A stretch of DNA of 64,000 bases from Hyposmocoma kahamanoa (GCF_003589595.1 NW_020653333.1:3411531-3475530); one strand, 5' to 3'; shown: positions 1-9,807, counted from the first letter of the stretch. Numbers and translations: made by a program. Notes: generated by a model not told the origin, from the letters alone.

Positions 1-793
1 CGAGCGAGATGTGTTGTCTTCCATATGAATACACGGAAATAGACCCGCCGTGCTCTCGACCCGACACGCGCCCTACCCGCACCCTGTTTCTTCTGTGTTT
101 CACGCTTTAAAAGTAGGCTCGCGTTGAAATAAGAAAAAGGCATTAGATGCAATATTTTATTAATTTATATTTTCGACTTGTTATAATTGATGCGAAGTCA
201 GAAGTAAAAGTCGTTCGATCTGGCTGGATTATTCGTCAAAGTAATACAAATTGCTTAAAAAAATTAAGCTTCTTAGGTAAATCTTATTTCTACATATAAT
301 TTCGTTGAATTATTCTTTAATGTTCCGACAGCTCTACAGTTATTTACACAAATTGAAATTGTTATCCCAAACAGTTAGGTGCTTAGTTGTTAAATTTCTT
401 GCATTCCGTGCAAAACAATCGACTAATCAATGCCCGAAATAGCGTAGATAATAAATAGGCAATCTTGCAGAATGAACGACGCAATGATGGGAATTAACGC
501 ACAATAGGGTAATCAGGGCGCTTCTCGAGGAATACGAGATACCGCCGATGCCATCTTTTCATACCCGCTTTATTTTTTTAAATATATTTATTTACAAAGA
601 CCTATAAATACGTACCTTACCTCATAGACTAACACACATAATAATATTATGATATAACACTAATGATTAATTATTATTTACACGTATTGTCTGCGACGTG
701 TGACGCAACGTGGATGTCCGGTAGCCGGCCTCGGAAACGTCGGTACATGACATCTTTCGGGCAAAGCTCATCCTTCATGAAGGTTGGCAGATT
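1..793. other. noncoding flank, GC-rich at the very start
   Basis: No gene is seen. The first 125 bases are richer in GC than the rest, and 113-124 share the 12-mer gtaggctcgcgt with 26460-26471, so a repeat fragment may run off the left edge. On the minus strand AATAAA motifs lie at 569-574 and 587-592, about 200 bases beyond the stop of the open segment at 794-1064, which would suit a 3' untranslated region. Confidence 0.4.
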
Positions 794-1064
794 TTAAGTT
801 GGTACTCTCACCACAAATGAATTAAAATTCATATCTAACAGCTCGACTCTCAGGACCATGCTAGACCCTATTTTATCAGAAAAAACCATCGTTCTTCTGG
901 ATGGCCTGGTAAGAGTTCTAATAGTTGACTGTTGAGTGTCTCGAACTTCAACAGTTGTAATGGTGCAGATACGTTTTCCTGCAGCAACGCTGGCATACGA
1001 TGCACGTGCTGGTTGCGTTGATGATGTGGGTGGTGGGGATGGAGTCTGATTTAAAAAATCTGAT
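794..1064 (-). CDS. candidate terminal exon or LINE ORF1 fragment, unidentified
   Basis: Read on the minus strand, an acceptor (TTTTGTTTTTAG) is followed by one base and then 89 sense codons ending in TAA at 794-796. The predicted segment begins SDFLNQTPSPPPTSST, contains SYASVAAGK, then an Arg/Thr-rich stretch, and ends in a hydrophobic FNSFVVRVPT. There is no ATG at the start, as expected for an internal acceptor. Two AATAAA signals follow about 200 bases downstream. The one-base phase would fit after the exon at 51625-51784, which ends with two spare bases, but a random segment has a one-in-three chance of this. The SYASVAAG stretch also resembles low-complexity parts of LINE ORF1 proteins, so a retroelement origin is a real alternative. 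I do not recognise the protein. Confidence 0.3.
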
Positions 1065-1729
1065 CTAAAAACAAAATGTCCTTTATGACATTATCGCCCT
1101 CACGACTTTTTAAATTTCCACTGTTGACATAATAAAATAATTTTGTTTTTGATGTATCGAATTTTAAACTGTCCTAAGGGACAATTTGTCGTACGGGAAC
1201 ATGTTACTTATTACATTTCAAAATTCAACAGTCGATGTGTAAATAGATTATCTCTTTAAAGAATTTGAAAAAAAAAAACCTTTTGTAGTATGTTACCTTT
1301 CGATAAAACCCAGAGGTTTAAACTATAGTTAAACTCGTAATCTAAAAATAAGTTTTTTGCAAGTGACGGCATTCTGGCAAAAATACGTTATTTATTTTAT
1401 ACAACAAATCACTATAAATTCTTCAATCGAAAGACCATCAGTCTACAATCCACCTTACCATTCATTATTCCCCCAACGTTTCTCGTGGAAGCTCCGCCAA
1501 TTTAAACAAGATCTCTCCCACTATTATAAAATATATTTGCTCTGATAGGCTGAAATATTTTCCTGAAAAATGGAAGACCCAAAGTGACATTTTGTAAGTC
1601 CAGAAAATACGTAGATCCCTTTAAAGTCGACCTATGGCCAGCAGTAGGACTTAATATGATCATAATGAAAAATTTCAATAACGTGACTGCAACCACGTCC
1701 TGCAATTGATATTGTTTTGGCAATTTTAA
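1065..1729. other. AT-rich noncoding stretch
   Basis: No gene, RNA or recognisable repeat seen. A short poly-A run lies near 1268. Confidence 0.4.
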
Positions 1730-1931
1730 CTGCTTCCGTGGCCAAACAGTTACCATGCCGAACTGCCATGCAGAGATTCCAGGTTCGATTCCCGGGCCGG
1801 GAGAAATTCTACACTTATTTATTTCGTGACGTTTGAGAGTAATTTGTGGTTGTCTATGTGTGTGCCCATGGCACCCGCGATACAGAGTTTCCCCAGTGCT
1901 ATGAGTGTGTGCATTAAAAAAATATATCATT
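1730..1931 (+). repeat. tRNA-derived SINE, family B copy 1
   Basis: A tRNA-like head (A box near TGGCCAAACAG, B box GGTTCGATTCC at about 1783-1793) is followed by the family body with gtgcccatggcacccgcg and ends in gtgtgcattaaaaaaata. The best family heads keep pairing acceptor ends (CTCCG...CGGGAG) and an anticodon-arm region CTGCCACGC like tRNA-Gly(GCC). Six or more copies occur in the window. A 160-codon minus-strand open frame over this copy is just the SINE read backwards. Confidence 0.85.
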
Positions 1932-1946
1932 AGATTTTTAAACTGT

Positions 1947-2106
1947 CGGGACGCACAAGTCGCGCGCTTAGTGGTAAGCGACACGCATATCCATAACAGT
2001 TGCAGTGTTACTTAGAGTTTTAAATCGCAAACGTATGATGGGCACTGCCACTGCACTCGTCGCCCTGAAACATCAGTTGACAAGTCCCGTGTGCCTGTAA
2101 TTTCGC
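1947..2106 (-). repeat. family A SINE-like repeat, 3' half
   Basis: Matches the window-wide family A on the minus strand from the conserved end (…ATCAGGCGCACGACTTGTTCG…) to the CAGGCACATGGGAC block. It directly follows SINE B copy 1. The 5' half is missing. Confidence 0.8.
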
Positions 2107-2142
2107 TAAATTTTAAATTTAAATATTATTATATAAATTTAT

Positions 2143-2390
2143 GGGATGAATAAGTCGTGCGCCATGTAACAGTTGCAGTGGCACCAAGAGGTTTAAATCG
2201 CAAATATCTGAGGAGCACTGCCACTGAGCTCTTCACCCTGAGATATAAAGTTGTCCCATGTGCCTGTAGGTTCAGCAACTCTATATCCGTCAAAACTGGA
2301 ACGCAGTAATGCTATTACTGCTTGGCGGCAGAAATAGGTAAGGTGGCAGTACTTCTTTGGGCGACCTCGTTCACACGACGCTCTTCTACA
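2143..2390 (-). repeat. family A SINE-like repeat
   Basis: Near full-length minus-strand copy containing the three landmark blocks: TTTGCGATTTAAA-like, CACATGGGACAACTTT-like, and TATTTCTGCCGCCAAGCAG. Just beyond its 5' end, 2427-2470 (ccaccttttaatcaccc…ggttcctggc) recurs at about 22487-22530, also beside a family A copy, so this may be an upstream extension of the family. Confidence 0.8.
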
Positions 2391-2519
2391 GGTCACTTTG
2401 CAGAGATGCGATCTCTTTCACCGCCATTCCACCTTTTAATCACCCTTTTCTTAGGTTCCTGGCCACTCACTTTTGAAATTTTTAGATTTATATTTGATTT
2501 TAGATGATTTTAGATTTTA

Positions 2520-2645
2520 AATTCTCTTATAGGAAATTAAACACTTTTTCCGGATTTAAATCGACTATATTTGTTTTTTCAAACAAACCGACGTTTCGGG
2601 CCCTTTACAGGTTACCAGTCAACCGTGACCATGGGAATAAAGCCC
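2520..2645 (+). repeat. family L repeat fragment
   Basis: Shares ggaaatgaaactatttttcg-like and ttttttcaaacaaacaaacg blocks with 17735-18275, 29650-29765 and 60245-60445. The copy at 60245 shows inverted ends, so the family is probably a MITE. Confidence 0.6.
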
Positions 2646-2756
2646 TCTGGATAAAAAATTCATTTCGACGGCATGAAACAGGATTAATTTGTTTATCTCA
2701 ATATGTATACTTGTTTGTTCCGTGTCCCGTCACCTGATATAAAAAAAATCAAATTA

Positions 2757-2928
2757 AAGGCACTTGGGACTTGTCAACTTATGTCTCAGGCTGACGGGCG
2801 CAATGGCAGTGCCCTTAAGATCTTTGCGTTTTAAAACTATCAGTAGCACTCTAACTGTTATGGATAGACGTGTCGCTTGCTGCCAGGCGCACGACTTGTT
2901 CGTCCCGTCACTAGGAATTATAAAAAAA
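2757..2928 (+). repeat. family A SINE-like repeat, 3' half
   Basis: Begins at the cacttgggacttgtcaac block and runs through gacgggcgcaatggcagtgc to the family end GCGCACGACTTGTTCGTCCC and a tail attataaaaaaatg. Truncated at its 5' side. Confidence 0.85.
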
Positions 2929-2999
2929 TGTATAGGCATTAACATTAAAGGAGGAAATTAACACTAAAACTACAACCAATTTAGAAAAGTTTACTCTTA

Positions 3000-3329
3000 A
3001 GTTGGTCTTACCGGGAATCAAACCCGCTACCTTTATATCAAACGCCCGTAGGCCACTGGGGTTATTAAACATGTTAACTATATACATACTTGATAGGTTT
3101 TCGCACCGAAAATCGAAGCTATAAGACAGAGTTCAAGATAAAATGGAAATAAAGCAATCTCTTTGATGGTTAATATAAATAGAGATCATTAACGGTATTA
3201 TTACTTGTCCATCCTTATTTTATTGGATTTGTTAAGAAAAGTAACTTTACGTTTTGGTTTGGTCTTTTATCTTTTGATAATATAATTTATAAATTGAACA
3301 TTGATGAAAGATGGCGATTTAAAACTCTA
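3000..3329. other. AT-rich noncoding stretch
   Basis: Nothing recognised. Confidence 0.35.
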
Positions 3330-3399
3330 AGTGGTAAGCGACACGCCTATTCATAATAGTTGCAGTACACTGTTATAGATAGGCGTGTCGCTTACCACT
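3330..3399. repeat. family A ends joined head to head (palindrome)
   Basis: A 21-base perfect inverted repeat (3330-3350 with 3379-3399, core GGTAAGCGACACGCCTAT) is formed by the 3' region of family A on both strands, separated by 28 bases that are themselves family A (ttgcagtacactgtt). Confidence 0.8.
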
Positions 3400-3800
3400 A
3401 GCCGTAATGTCTTATCAATAATGTGCTAGACAACTACGCTAAGTACCTGGTCTGAACCTAAGTAATTTCCTATGCTATGAGTACCAGAGCAACGGATTTC
3501 GTTCTGTGGTACTGCCAGTAGAGTTAGCACGGCAGGTCGCGACTTGCGCGAGAGCGACATAAAGCGCGATGTATCGATGCGAGAATAGCAGTATCTCGCG
3601 GTTTTTATCGCTCTCGCGCTACAGAACACCGTTTTAGTAGGTTTTAGTAGGGGTCTACTGCTACTTATACGAATTGTCTCCTTTGTTTATTATTTTTGTC
3701 CCGCCAACGTTTTCATAGGGTTTTTCAACAAGAACTTTGTTTTGTAAATCAAAATAAATTAATAAATTTAGATAGATGACAATGATTCAAATTTTTATTG
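3400..3800. other. noncoding stretch
   Basis: A moderately GC-rich patch (about 3520-3625) contains several CGCGAG/CTCGCG words in both directions and can fold on itself, but no gene or known repeat is recognised. Confidence 0.3.
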
Positions 3801-3802
3801 TA

Positions 3803-4784
3803 CCGTAGACCGGGGTTACTTTGGTTCTCGGGATTACTTTGATCAAAACTTCCTTTTCACATGAAACTACAAATTGCGTAAATGGCAGCTAGTTTTGGGA
3901 TAATTTTTTTTCGGGTGGCAATACTGATAAACAGTCAAGTTGATTTCTGCGGATACGCTGGAGATTCCCTCGATTTTATGTACAAAAAGGTAAGTTATCC
4001 GTTACAACCTATTTTTAATTAAAAAAATGTGTTGCAAAACTTCATGTGTAAGCTCAGTGTGTGTTAGTGTCATGATTTTTTTTGGGATAGAATCAAAGGA
4101 GTATTGTACATTAGTGAATGCATAACAAAATTTTTTATTGTTCTAACCTTGAAGCTTCCGTTATGGCGTCGGTTTATTTTATGCGGGATTGATCAAATGT
4201 CAAAGTCACCCCAGCCGCTAGCAGGAAAATTTGCTTTGTGGCTTCCCTTTTAATTTTTTTTATATTATTTGATTTTCAGAGCGATGCCACGAACATAAAA
4301 CTAAACATATAACTGAAAACTAGGTTCCGCGATTGCCGAAATTACTCAGAAGCCTTGTTAGAAGAAGCATTGAGTCAAATCGTGGACGGTAAGCTAACCA
4401 TCACAGCTTTATAATATATATCTTATGGTACTTTGTATAATAAATAACAACAATCTCTAATTAAAACAAAGGTTCTGTCATAACTTTTTTCCCTGTTGAC
4501 AGATTTTTAATTTTTTTTCTGTTTTAGGATAGTAATTCGGGTTAGTTCCAATATTTATGATAAAAAAGGGGGGTTTCAAATTAACCCCAAATGAATTATA
4601 ACTTTAATCACGCTGTTTTTATTTTTTTTCTCAAAAAGTATTGAAAAATTGTTTGTTCTTTTAACGTTTTTAGAGAGAACTATTAAAATCGATAATTTAA
4701 CATTTGTTATTAAAAAAAAATCGCAGGATAAAAAGTTACAGATGTTTAAATTTCAAAATTGATCAAAGTATCCTCGGTTTACGA
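3803..4784 (+). mobile_element. decayed pogo-like DNA transposon
   Basis: The ends form imperfect inverted repeats: CCGTAGACCGGGGTTACTTT at 3803 against TCGTAAACCGAGGATACTTT read inward from 4784. TA flanks both sides (3801-3802 and 4785-4786), the target duplication of the Tc1/mariner/pogo group. Near 4325-4395 one frame reads FRDCRNYSEALLEEALSQIV, which resembles the N-terminal psq-type helix-turn-helix of pogo/Tigger transposases (NYSEE.LEEAL..V..G pattern). The preceding ATGCCACGAACA frame is broken by stops, and no catalytic domain is found, so this is a non-autonomous relic. The right TA is shared with the next element. Confidence 0.65.
4325..4412 (+). pseudogene. pogo-type transposase N-terminal relic
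   Basis: A frame of roughly 29 codons, FRDCRNYSEALLEEALSQIV followed by DGKLTIT, looks like the first helix-turn-helix of pogo-family transposases. Upstream an ATGCCACGAACA start-like sequence (typical MPR start) sits after a tttgattttcag acceptor-like string but runs into stops. Downstream the frame ends at TAA within about 30 bases. It is a fragment inside the inverted-repeat element 3803-4784. Confidence 0.55.
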
Positions 4785-4786
4785 TA

Positions 4787-5449
4787 TTAAAAAAAGTAAG
4801 GCTTGGCAATTAAAAATGAAAAAATGATATCTGATAAATGTCCACCACGATCACAGTTACAGACGTCGATTCTTTCATCAAAGTTTTTAATCACTTTTTA
4901 CAAAATGGTGGGTCTATTTCGTTATGATTAACGAATTCTTCGAACGAGCTGGCCGAATTTCGTGAAATATTACGAATAAATCAATTTTTTCGGTGGCTGT
5001 GTGACTTGTATCGTTGGCATTGGGCTGTTTTTTTTTCGAAAATTCGTCTAGAAATGCGGTTACAGTTGATGGATTACGCTATCGAGAGCTGTTAACAACT
5101 CAATTTTGGCCTATTTTTGGTGATAAATGGATATCACTAAAATGTGGTTTCAACACGACGAATCAATTTATTGCAAACCAAATTTCCCGATCGCATAATT
5201 TCACGAAATTCAGCCGTTAAGTGGCCAGCTAGATTATGTGATTTATGTTATGTTAAAGATAGAGTCTATACGGAACCAATCGAATCGATTGCAGCGTTAA
5301 AACTCAAGTGATTATCGAGATAGATCCACCATTTTGTCAAAAAGTGGTTAAAAATTTTGATGAAAGAAACGACATCTGTAACTGTGATCGTGGTGGACAT
5401 TTATCAGATATCATTTTGCATTTTTAATTGACAAACCTTACTTTTTTAA
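4787..5449 (+). mobile_element. Tc1/mariner-like element with about 135-base inverted ends
   Basis: Positions 4787-4921 and 5318-5449 are inverted copies of each other (landmarks gtccaccacgatcacagtta and its complement taactgtgatcgtggtggac), with roughly 90 percent match by eye. TA flanks both ends (4785-4786, 5450-5451). The inside keeps pieces of a DDE transposase: AVTVDGLRYRELLTTQFWP, then after degeneration WPARLCD and YVKDRVYTEPIESIAALK, matching in order the tail of transposases that carry a NWP.RS.DLTPLDFFLWGY-type signature (recalled, not searched). The DLTPLDFFLWG part is deleted and the catalytic residues are lost. Confidence 0.7.
5014..5305 (+). pseudogene. DDE transposase C-terminal relic
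   Basis: One frame is open from 5014 to the stop at 5218-5220 and contains VDGLRYRELLTTQFWPIFGD. It then degenerates (GFNTTNQFIANQISRSHN). A second frame from about 5216 reads KWPARLCDLCYVKDRVYTEP. The order and spacing match the C-terminal part of a Tc1/mariner-superfamily transposase with at least one frameshift and an internal deletion that removes the last acidic motif. It lies between the long inverted ends of 4787-5449, which supports the assignment. It cannot encode a working enzyme. Confidence 0.6.
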
Positions 5450-5580
5450 TATAACAAAAATTTGAATCTTTGTCATCTAAATTTATTGTTTGAAAAATCT
5501 TTTATATTGACAGTGACATTGAATACGATTAGAATAATATGAAAACCAAACAATTGCTCTGTTACTTCGACTTTGCTATA

Positions 5581-5728
5581 CTATACAGTGTAATCGATAG
5601 TTGAGTATAATACGGGAAAACGTGCGGCGTAATCGCGGCGGCGGCGCGGCGGCGTCGGCGGCGGTGAGGATGAGTACACGGCATTGCAGTGCGGCCCCGG
5701 TGCGGCTGCGGTGCCGTGTAACCGAAAC
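5581..5728 (-). CDS. candidate terminal exon, Pro/Arg-rich, unidentified
   Basis: On the minus strand an acceptor (TTTTTATTTTAG) precedes one spare base and an open frame of 48 codons ending in TAG at 5581-5583. The predicted stretch begins FRLHGTAAAPGPHCNAV, has a Ser/Pro then poly-Arg run (SSSPPPTPPRRRR) and ends LYSTIDYTV. The segment is an island of high GC in AT-rich DNA. An AATAAA follows at about 5482-5487 on the same strand. The entry phase fits the exon at 51625-51784. The CGG/CCG repeats are equally open in a second frame, so coding is not proven; a GC-rich promoter or 5' untranslated region on either strand is the alternative. Confidence 0.35.
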
Positions 5729-5789
5729 CTAAAATAAAAAATAACAATTATGAATAATAATTGAAGATAAAAATAATCTGCTACATACC

Positions 5790-6079
5790 AACTGGCCACC
5801 TTGGATTTGATTAATAAGCGTGGCAAGAGGCTTATAGGTGACTCGGAACTAGTAGAGGCGAAGCTGCAGAACCTTGAACATAGTCGTGAAGTTGCCTGCT
5901 TATCGGTATTCTACAGGATATATCACAGAGAGTGTGCGATGGAAATTGAGTGGAATTCCCTGCATGCAGACTTATTGCCTGAACGTTATAACTTGGACCT
6001 TTTCAAGGCGAGAGTGATTAGCCATTATTTAGGAGTGCATGCTCCATCGTCGACCTCATCGTCACTTTCCATCAGGTGA
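5790..6079 (+). pseudogene. non-LTR retrotransposon (CR1/Jockey-like) reverse transcriptase C-terminus, deleted
   Basis: The frame reads LDLINKRGKRLIGD, then VACLSVFYRIYHRECA and LLPERYNLDLFKARV before a stop at 6077-6079. This is the usual order at the end of insect CR1/Jockey-type reverse transcriptases (VFYR.YHGECS..., then LP...FP.RYN...FK.RV). About 45 residues that normally lie between ECA and the LP motif are missing, so the copy has an internal deletion. Family A follows directly on the opposite strand. Confidence 0.65.
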
Positions 6080-6140
6080 GATGGAGGTCAAATGCACACT
6101 TACTTTTTTATATAAAAAAAAGGTTATTTTTCATTACTAC

Positions 6141-6386
6141 AAGTCGTCCATAACAGTTACAGTGCCACTCAGAGCTTTAAATTGCAAAGACCTGAGGGGC
6201 ACTACCATCGCACCCGTCACCCTGAGACATAAGTTGACAGGTCCCGTGTGCCTGTAATTTCACCAGCACCCTTACCCTTCAAAACCGAAACACAGTAATG
6301 CTGACATTACTGCTTGGCGGCAGAAATAGATAAGGTGGCAGTACTACCCTGGACGAACTCTTTCATAAGGAGCCCTACTGCTATTA
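6141..6386 (-). repeat. family A SINE-like repeat, near full length
   Basis: Minus-strand copy with all landmarks, from GACGAACTCTTTCA-type 5' end to CTGTTATGGACGACTTG. It lacks only the last roughly 50 bases of the 3' end. One of the best copies for building a consensus. Confidence 0.85.
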
Positions 6387-7289
6387 AATGCTGATGACGC
6401 TGATTTGAATTCAGCTCCATCAAAGGAATTTTTCTTAGCGTTCGTACTTCGTATTAATAATTATGACAAAGTCGGTATGTTGGTAATAAAAACAATGATA
6501 TACATCACAGACCACATAAATACTATCGTTAGAAATCTAAACCAGAAATCATAAAAACGACTAGAAATCAAGAATAATTTTAATGAAATAAAAATCGGTT
6601 ACAAAATCTAATGTTCAAATATGAAAAACACGGGACGTTATACAAATCAACTAGAGGTAAACTCGTCGAGAACACACTACCAAAAAGCAAAAAAGCCGTT
6701 CGCTTGGTTTGCAACGCCTTATCTATATAATACTATTATTCGTCGCTGACAGTTGGCAGCTATGACGGTCGGTTAGCAGCACTTGCAGAGACGTTCCTAA
6801 CACTATATACATCATAAAGTCAATACACCCATCTAAATGCTACTAAATATTCATAGAAGGTCACACTTGTCGTATCAGTTTCTTATCTTAAGAGGATTGT
6901 AAAGCCACTAACAATGAGCTTGCTAATTTATATTGTAATTAACGAAACAAAATATTATAAGTGAGCCAACTTATTACAATTCTTTGAATGAAAACAATTA
7001 GCGTCCAGTTACAGGAGGCGAAAGATTTCGCGCGGCCTTTTTTTTACCACGTTTCAGTTACCACGCCTTCATGTACGTACATTAATGGCGAATCTGAATT
7101 GTATTTACTAGGCAACAACATTTGAATTCCTCTGAATAATACAACCGCGAGTCCACGTAGACCAAATTCCAGCCAACCTGTGACGCTTATTTAAGTTAAA
7201 ACGTAAAATCTAAACAAATAGAGCGTATTTTACAACGGGGGCTTAGCGTGGTGGCACCAATAACCTACAAGCAGCAGTGTACTACTAAA
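6387..7289. other. AT-rich noncoding stretch
   Basis: No gene or repeat recognised apart from a weak family A beginning near 7240. Confidence 0.35.
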
Positions 7290-7385
7290 AGCAAGGTTGC
7301 CATACGCAGTGGCAGTGCCCCTCACATCGTTCAGATTTAAAGCTCTGAATGGCACTGTAATCGCTTAACATCAGGCGCACGACTT
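7290..7385 (+). repeat. family A SINE-like repeat fragment
   Basis: Contains cgcagtggcagtgcccctca, agctctgaatggcactg and caggcgcacgactt, with a deletion of the ttatggacaggcgtgtcgc part. Confidence 0.7.
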
Positions 7386-7390
7386 ATTAT

Positions 7391-8113
7391 TATGAACAGA
7401 ATATCACTGCAAGGAATAGTGCTGAATCTCTGTGCTAAATTACAGCTTTTCTGTGTTCGCCGAACCGCGCACTGGCAGGTCACGTGCGATCGATTAGTCG
7501 ATACGAAGAAATACTGCTAATTGGAAAAATCACCAACGGGATATAAGTTAATGCTCCGAATTGATCCAATTAACCAGGCGCTGCGGAGAAAAATAAGATA
7601 ATAAATACCGAGATTTACAAACGATTCCAGGGGTACGAGATCGAGTTATTTGGTTTTGTGACTACTCGGTTGATTACATCTATAATTATATCGGTATATT
7701 TATACAAGTATAAATATATCGGCGTACCCTTGGTATAATTATAAGTATATATAAGTCTGCTATATATAAATCTGCTAATTTTAATTCATTTCAGTTGTAT
7801 GTCGATAGAGCAGGCAGGATTTAGTATGTGTGGTATTCAGTTAAAAGTTAAGAGTTGCTCGACCTGACCTTAGCTCGAATTCAATGTACTAATACGGTTC
7901 ATTTTGCTTGGATCGAGCAGAATGAAAAACTTATATCGTATAGTATACGCGTTCTATTCTGCCCTCCGAACGAAAAACAGCACAACTGCTGTGTAAAGTA
8001 CCCACAGTTGTGCCTTTTTTCTTTACAAGGGCAGTATTTAGTTCAGTTGATATAAAAAAAAATCATTTGTATATGTAAAAATGATTACGTTTAACTAAGG
8101 TAAATATTTTTTT
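7391..8113. other. AT-rich noncoding stretch
   Basis: No gene recognised. A run of TATA/TATATA words occurs at 7680-7790. The 66-codon open frame at 7855 has no recognisable features. Confidence 0.35.
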
Positions 8114-8390
8114 ATGGGAAACTATATACGTTTTTATAATAATATTCCGGAGTATATGGTAAGATTATCATTTCCTAAGTTTAAAACTTACATTAAAAAT
8201 ATTTTAATTGAAAAGTCATATTACAAAATTGAAGAGTATGGAAAGACAACTTGAGTCTTGAAACTGATTCAAAGTGCATTCCATAGCATTTAAGTTTATT
8301 TGAAAAGAGCAATCCCTAGGGTTTCTTGCTCGTTCTTCTCAGAGAGGTCAGCGTAGTGAACGAGCTATTCAAGTGTAAAAATGTTACCTA
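8114..8390 (+). pseudogene. LINE family M: RT C-terminus and 3' untranslated region
   Basis: A 46-codon frame (8114-8254) begins MGNYIRFYNNIPEYMVRL and contains PKFKTYIKNILIEKSYYK, the usual last residues of a Jockey/CR1-like reverse transcriptase (IRFYN.IP....L...FK...K..L..K.YY). It is followed by the family's 3' block gagcaatccctagggtttct…ctcgttcttctca at 8307-8342. The same 3' block is on the minus strand at 9115-9150 and in pieces at 24712 and 56640. Confidence 0.65.
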
Positions 8391-8413
8391 TAGAATAAAT
8401 GACTTCACACAAC

Positions 8414-8459
8414 GGCACCTTCAAAGTCAAAATCAAATGATTTTGTCTTTGAAGGTGCC
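8414..8459. repeat. 22-base hairpin
   Basis: GGCACCTTCAAAGTCAAAAT at 8414 pairs with its complement at 8438-8459 over 22 bases with one mismatch and a two-base loop. No known repeat ends are attached; a miniature MITE is likely. Confidence 0.6.
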
Positions 8460-8859
8460 TATTGAATAGAGCGGTTTTCTTACAAAATGCCGAGGTAAGT
8501 TTGTGTTTCTTTTTCCTGTCGAGAAAATTTTTAGAAATCGTGTTTTCACATCATATAGTAATCAGTGTCTATGATCAATTTTACTATATATTGTTTCCAA
8601 AGTCATTGATTTAACACTTTCATTGTTATTCGGAATTAACCAAAGCCATTAAAGTCAGAAATGACTTGTCAGTTGTCACGCATCGTACATTAATAATATT
8701 CAACTGAAATTGCAATTTATCGGTATTCCGCTTTTCAATAGCGAGTCGATGACGTATGACGTAGTGCTAATGACGTAGTAGTAATAATTATTTAATGTAT
8801 ACAAAAATAGAGTTCTAATTTGCAGTCTAAACAACATAATTTAGTAGTAGTAGGGCTAA
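8460..8859. other. AT-rich noncoding stretch
   Basis: Nothing recognised. Confidence 0.35.
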
Positions 8860-9523
8860 GCATTAATGTTAGCATTCCTGTGTTCCGGTTTTGAAGAAAT
8901 TACAGGCACATGGGACTTGTCAACTTATGTCTCAGGGTGACGGGCGCAGTGGTAGTGCCCCTCAGATCTTTGCCCTTTTAAAACTTTGAGTTACACTGTA
9001 TCTTCAAATTCAAATTCAAATTCAAAATAATCTTTATTTCATAGGTAAGCATTATTACACTTGAAATCGTCACAATGGTTAAACTCTACCGCTCATTCGT
9101 AAAGCAGATTCCCCTGAGAAGAATGAGCAAGAAACTCTAGGGGTTGCTCTTTGTAAATAACATTTACAATATATTTTTTTTTTATTTGAAACATCAGAGA
9201 TCGAGACTACCTCCATGAGCTAAACGGGTACTACCACGGATTTTTGTCATCCAAGTACGCAGAAGTTCTATAATAACCTTTAGTATAAAGTTTTTGTTTC
9301 ACTATAGTTTTAAACCTCGTGAAGGGTAAATTTTGTATATCAACCGGAATCTTTTTATAGAAGCGTATACATTGCCCCCTTAAATGATTTTTTGACTTTG
9401 TGAAGACGACTATCAAGAAAAGCTAGTTTATTTTTATTTTCTCTGTATCTGTTATGGACAGGCATGTAGCTTACCATCAGGCGGACACTTGTTCGTTTCA
9501 TGACTTTATATTATATAAAAAAA
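8860..9523 (+). repeat. family A SINE-like repeat split by a LINE
   Basis: The plus-strand copy is in two parts, 8860-9003 and 9451-9523. The parts join at gagttacactgtatct | gttatggacaggcatgtagc, exactly where a LINE family M copy sits between 8-base direct repeats. The copy ends in tattatataaaaaaaa. Confidence 0.85.
9004..9442 (-). mobile_element. LINE family M, 5'-truncated, nested in SINE
   Basis: Minus-strand retrotransposon end. The frame 9416-9231 reads GQCIRFYKKIPVDIQNLPF then FKTIVKQKLYTKGYY, a Jockey/CR1-like C-terminus. Its 3' end is AATAAAGATTATTTT followed by three TTTGAA units. The 8-base target duplication ctgtatct occurs at 8996-9003 and 9443-9450. The open reading frame is truncated at its 5' side, the normal outcome of target-primed insertion. 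Confidence 0.8.
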
Positions 9524-9524
9524 A

Positions 9525-9791
9525 GATAAAACTTAAGATACGCATAGTAATTGCCACGGTAGTTTTAATAATGCAACGTCGATCGTTAGTGATTGAATGA
9601 ATGATAGGTATTACTGCTTTTCCACTGACACTATTGAGGTCATAGAGGATGGAAAATTGAGACTCAGCTGCCATTGAAACTAGATTTTAGCAGAATAACA
9701 AATGTTATTATAATTGCAATATAATCTCAGTGATTGAAATTATGAATGACTAGTGGTTACAAGAAAATTAGGAGACTTGGGTCATAGGCCC
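9525..9791. other. AT-rich noncoding stretch
   Basis: Nothing recognised. Confidence 0.35.
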
Positions 9792-9807
9792 AGATCATAC
9801 GTCAAAA

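Noticed and set aside
1502..1984. 160-codon minus-strand open frame
   Set aside because: It is SINE family B and family A read on the opposite strand; no protein features.
5640..5670. Trinucleotide-expansion coding repeat
   Set aside because: The cgg-type run is short and interrupted; listed only within the candidate exon.
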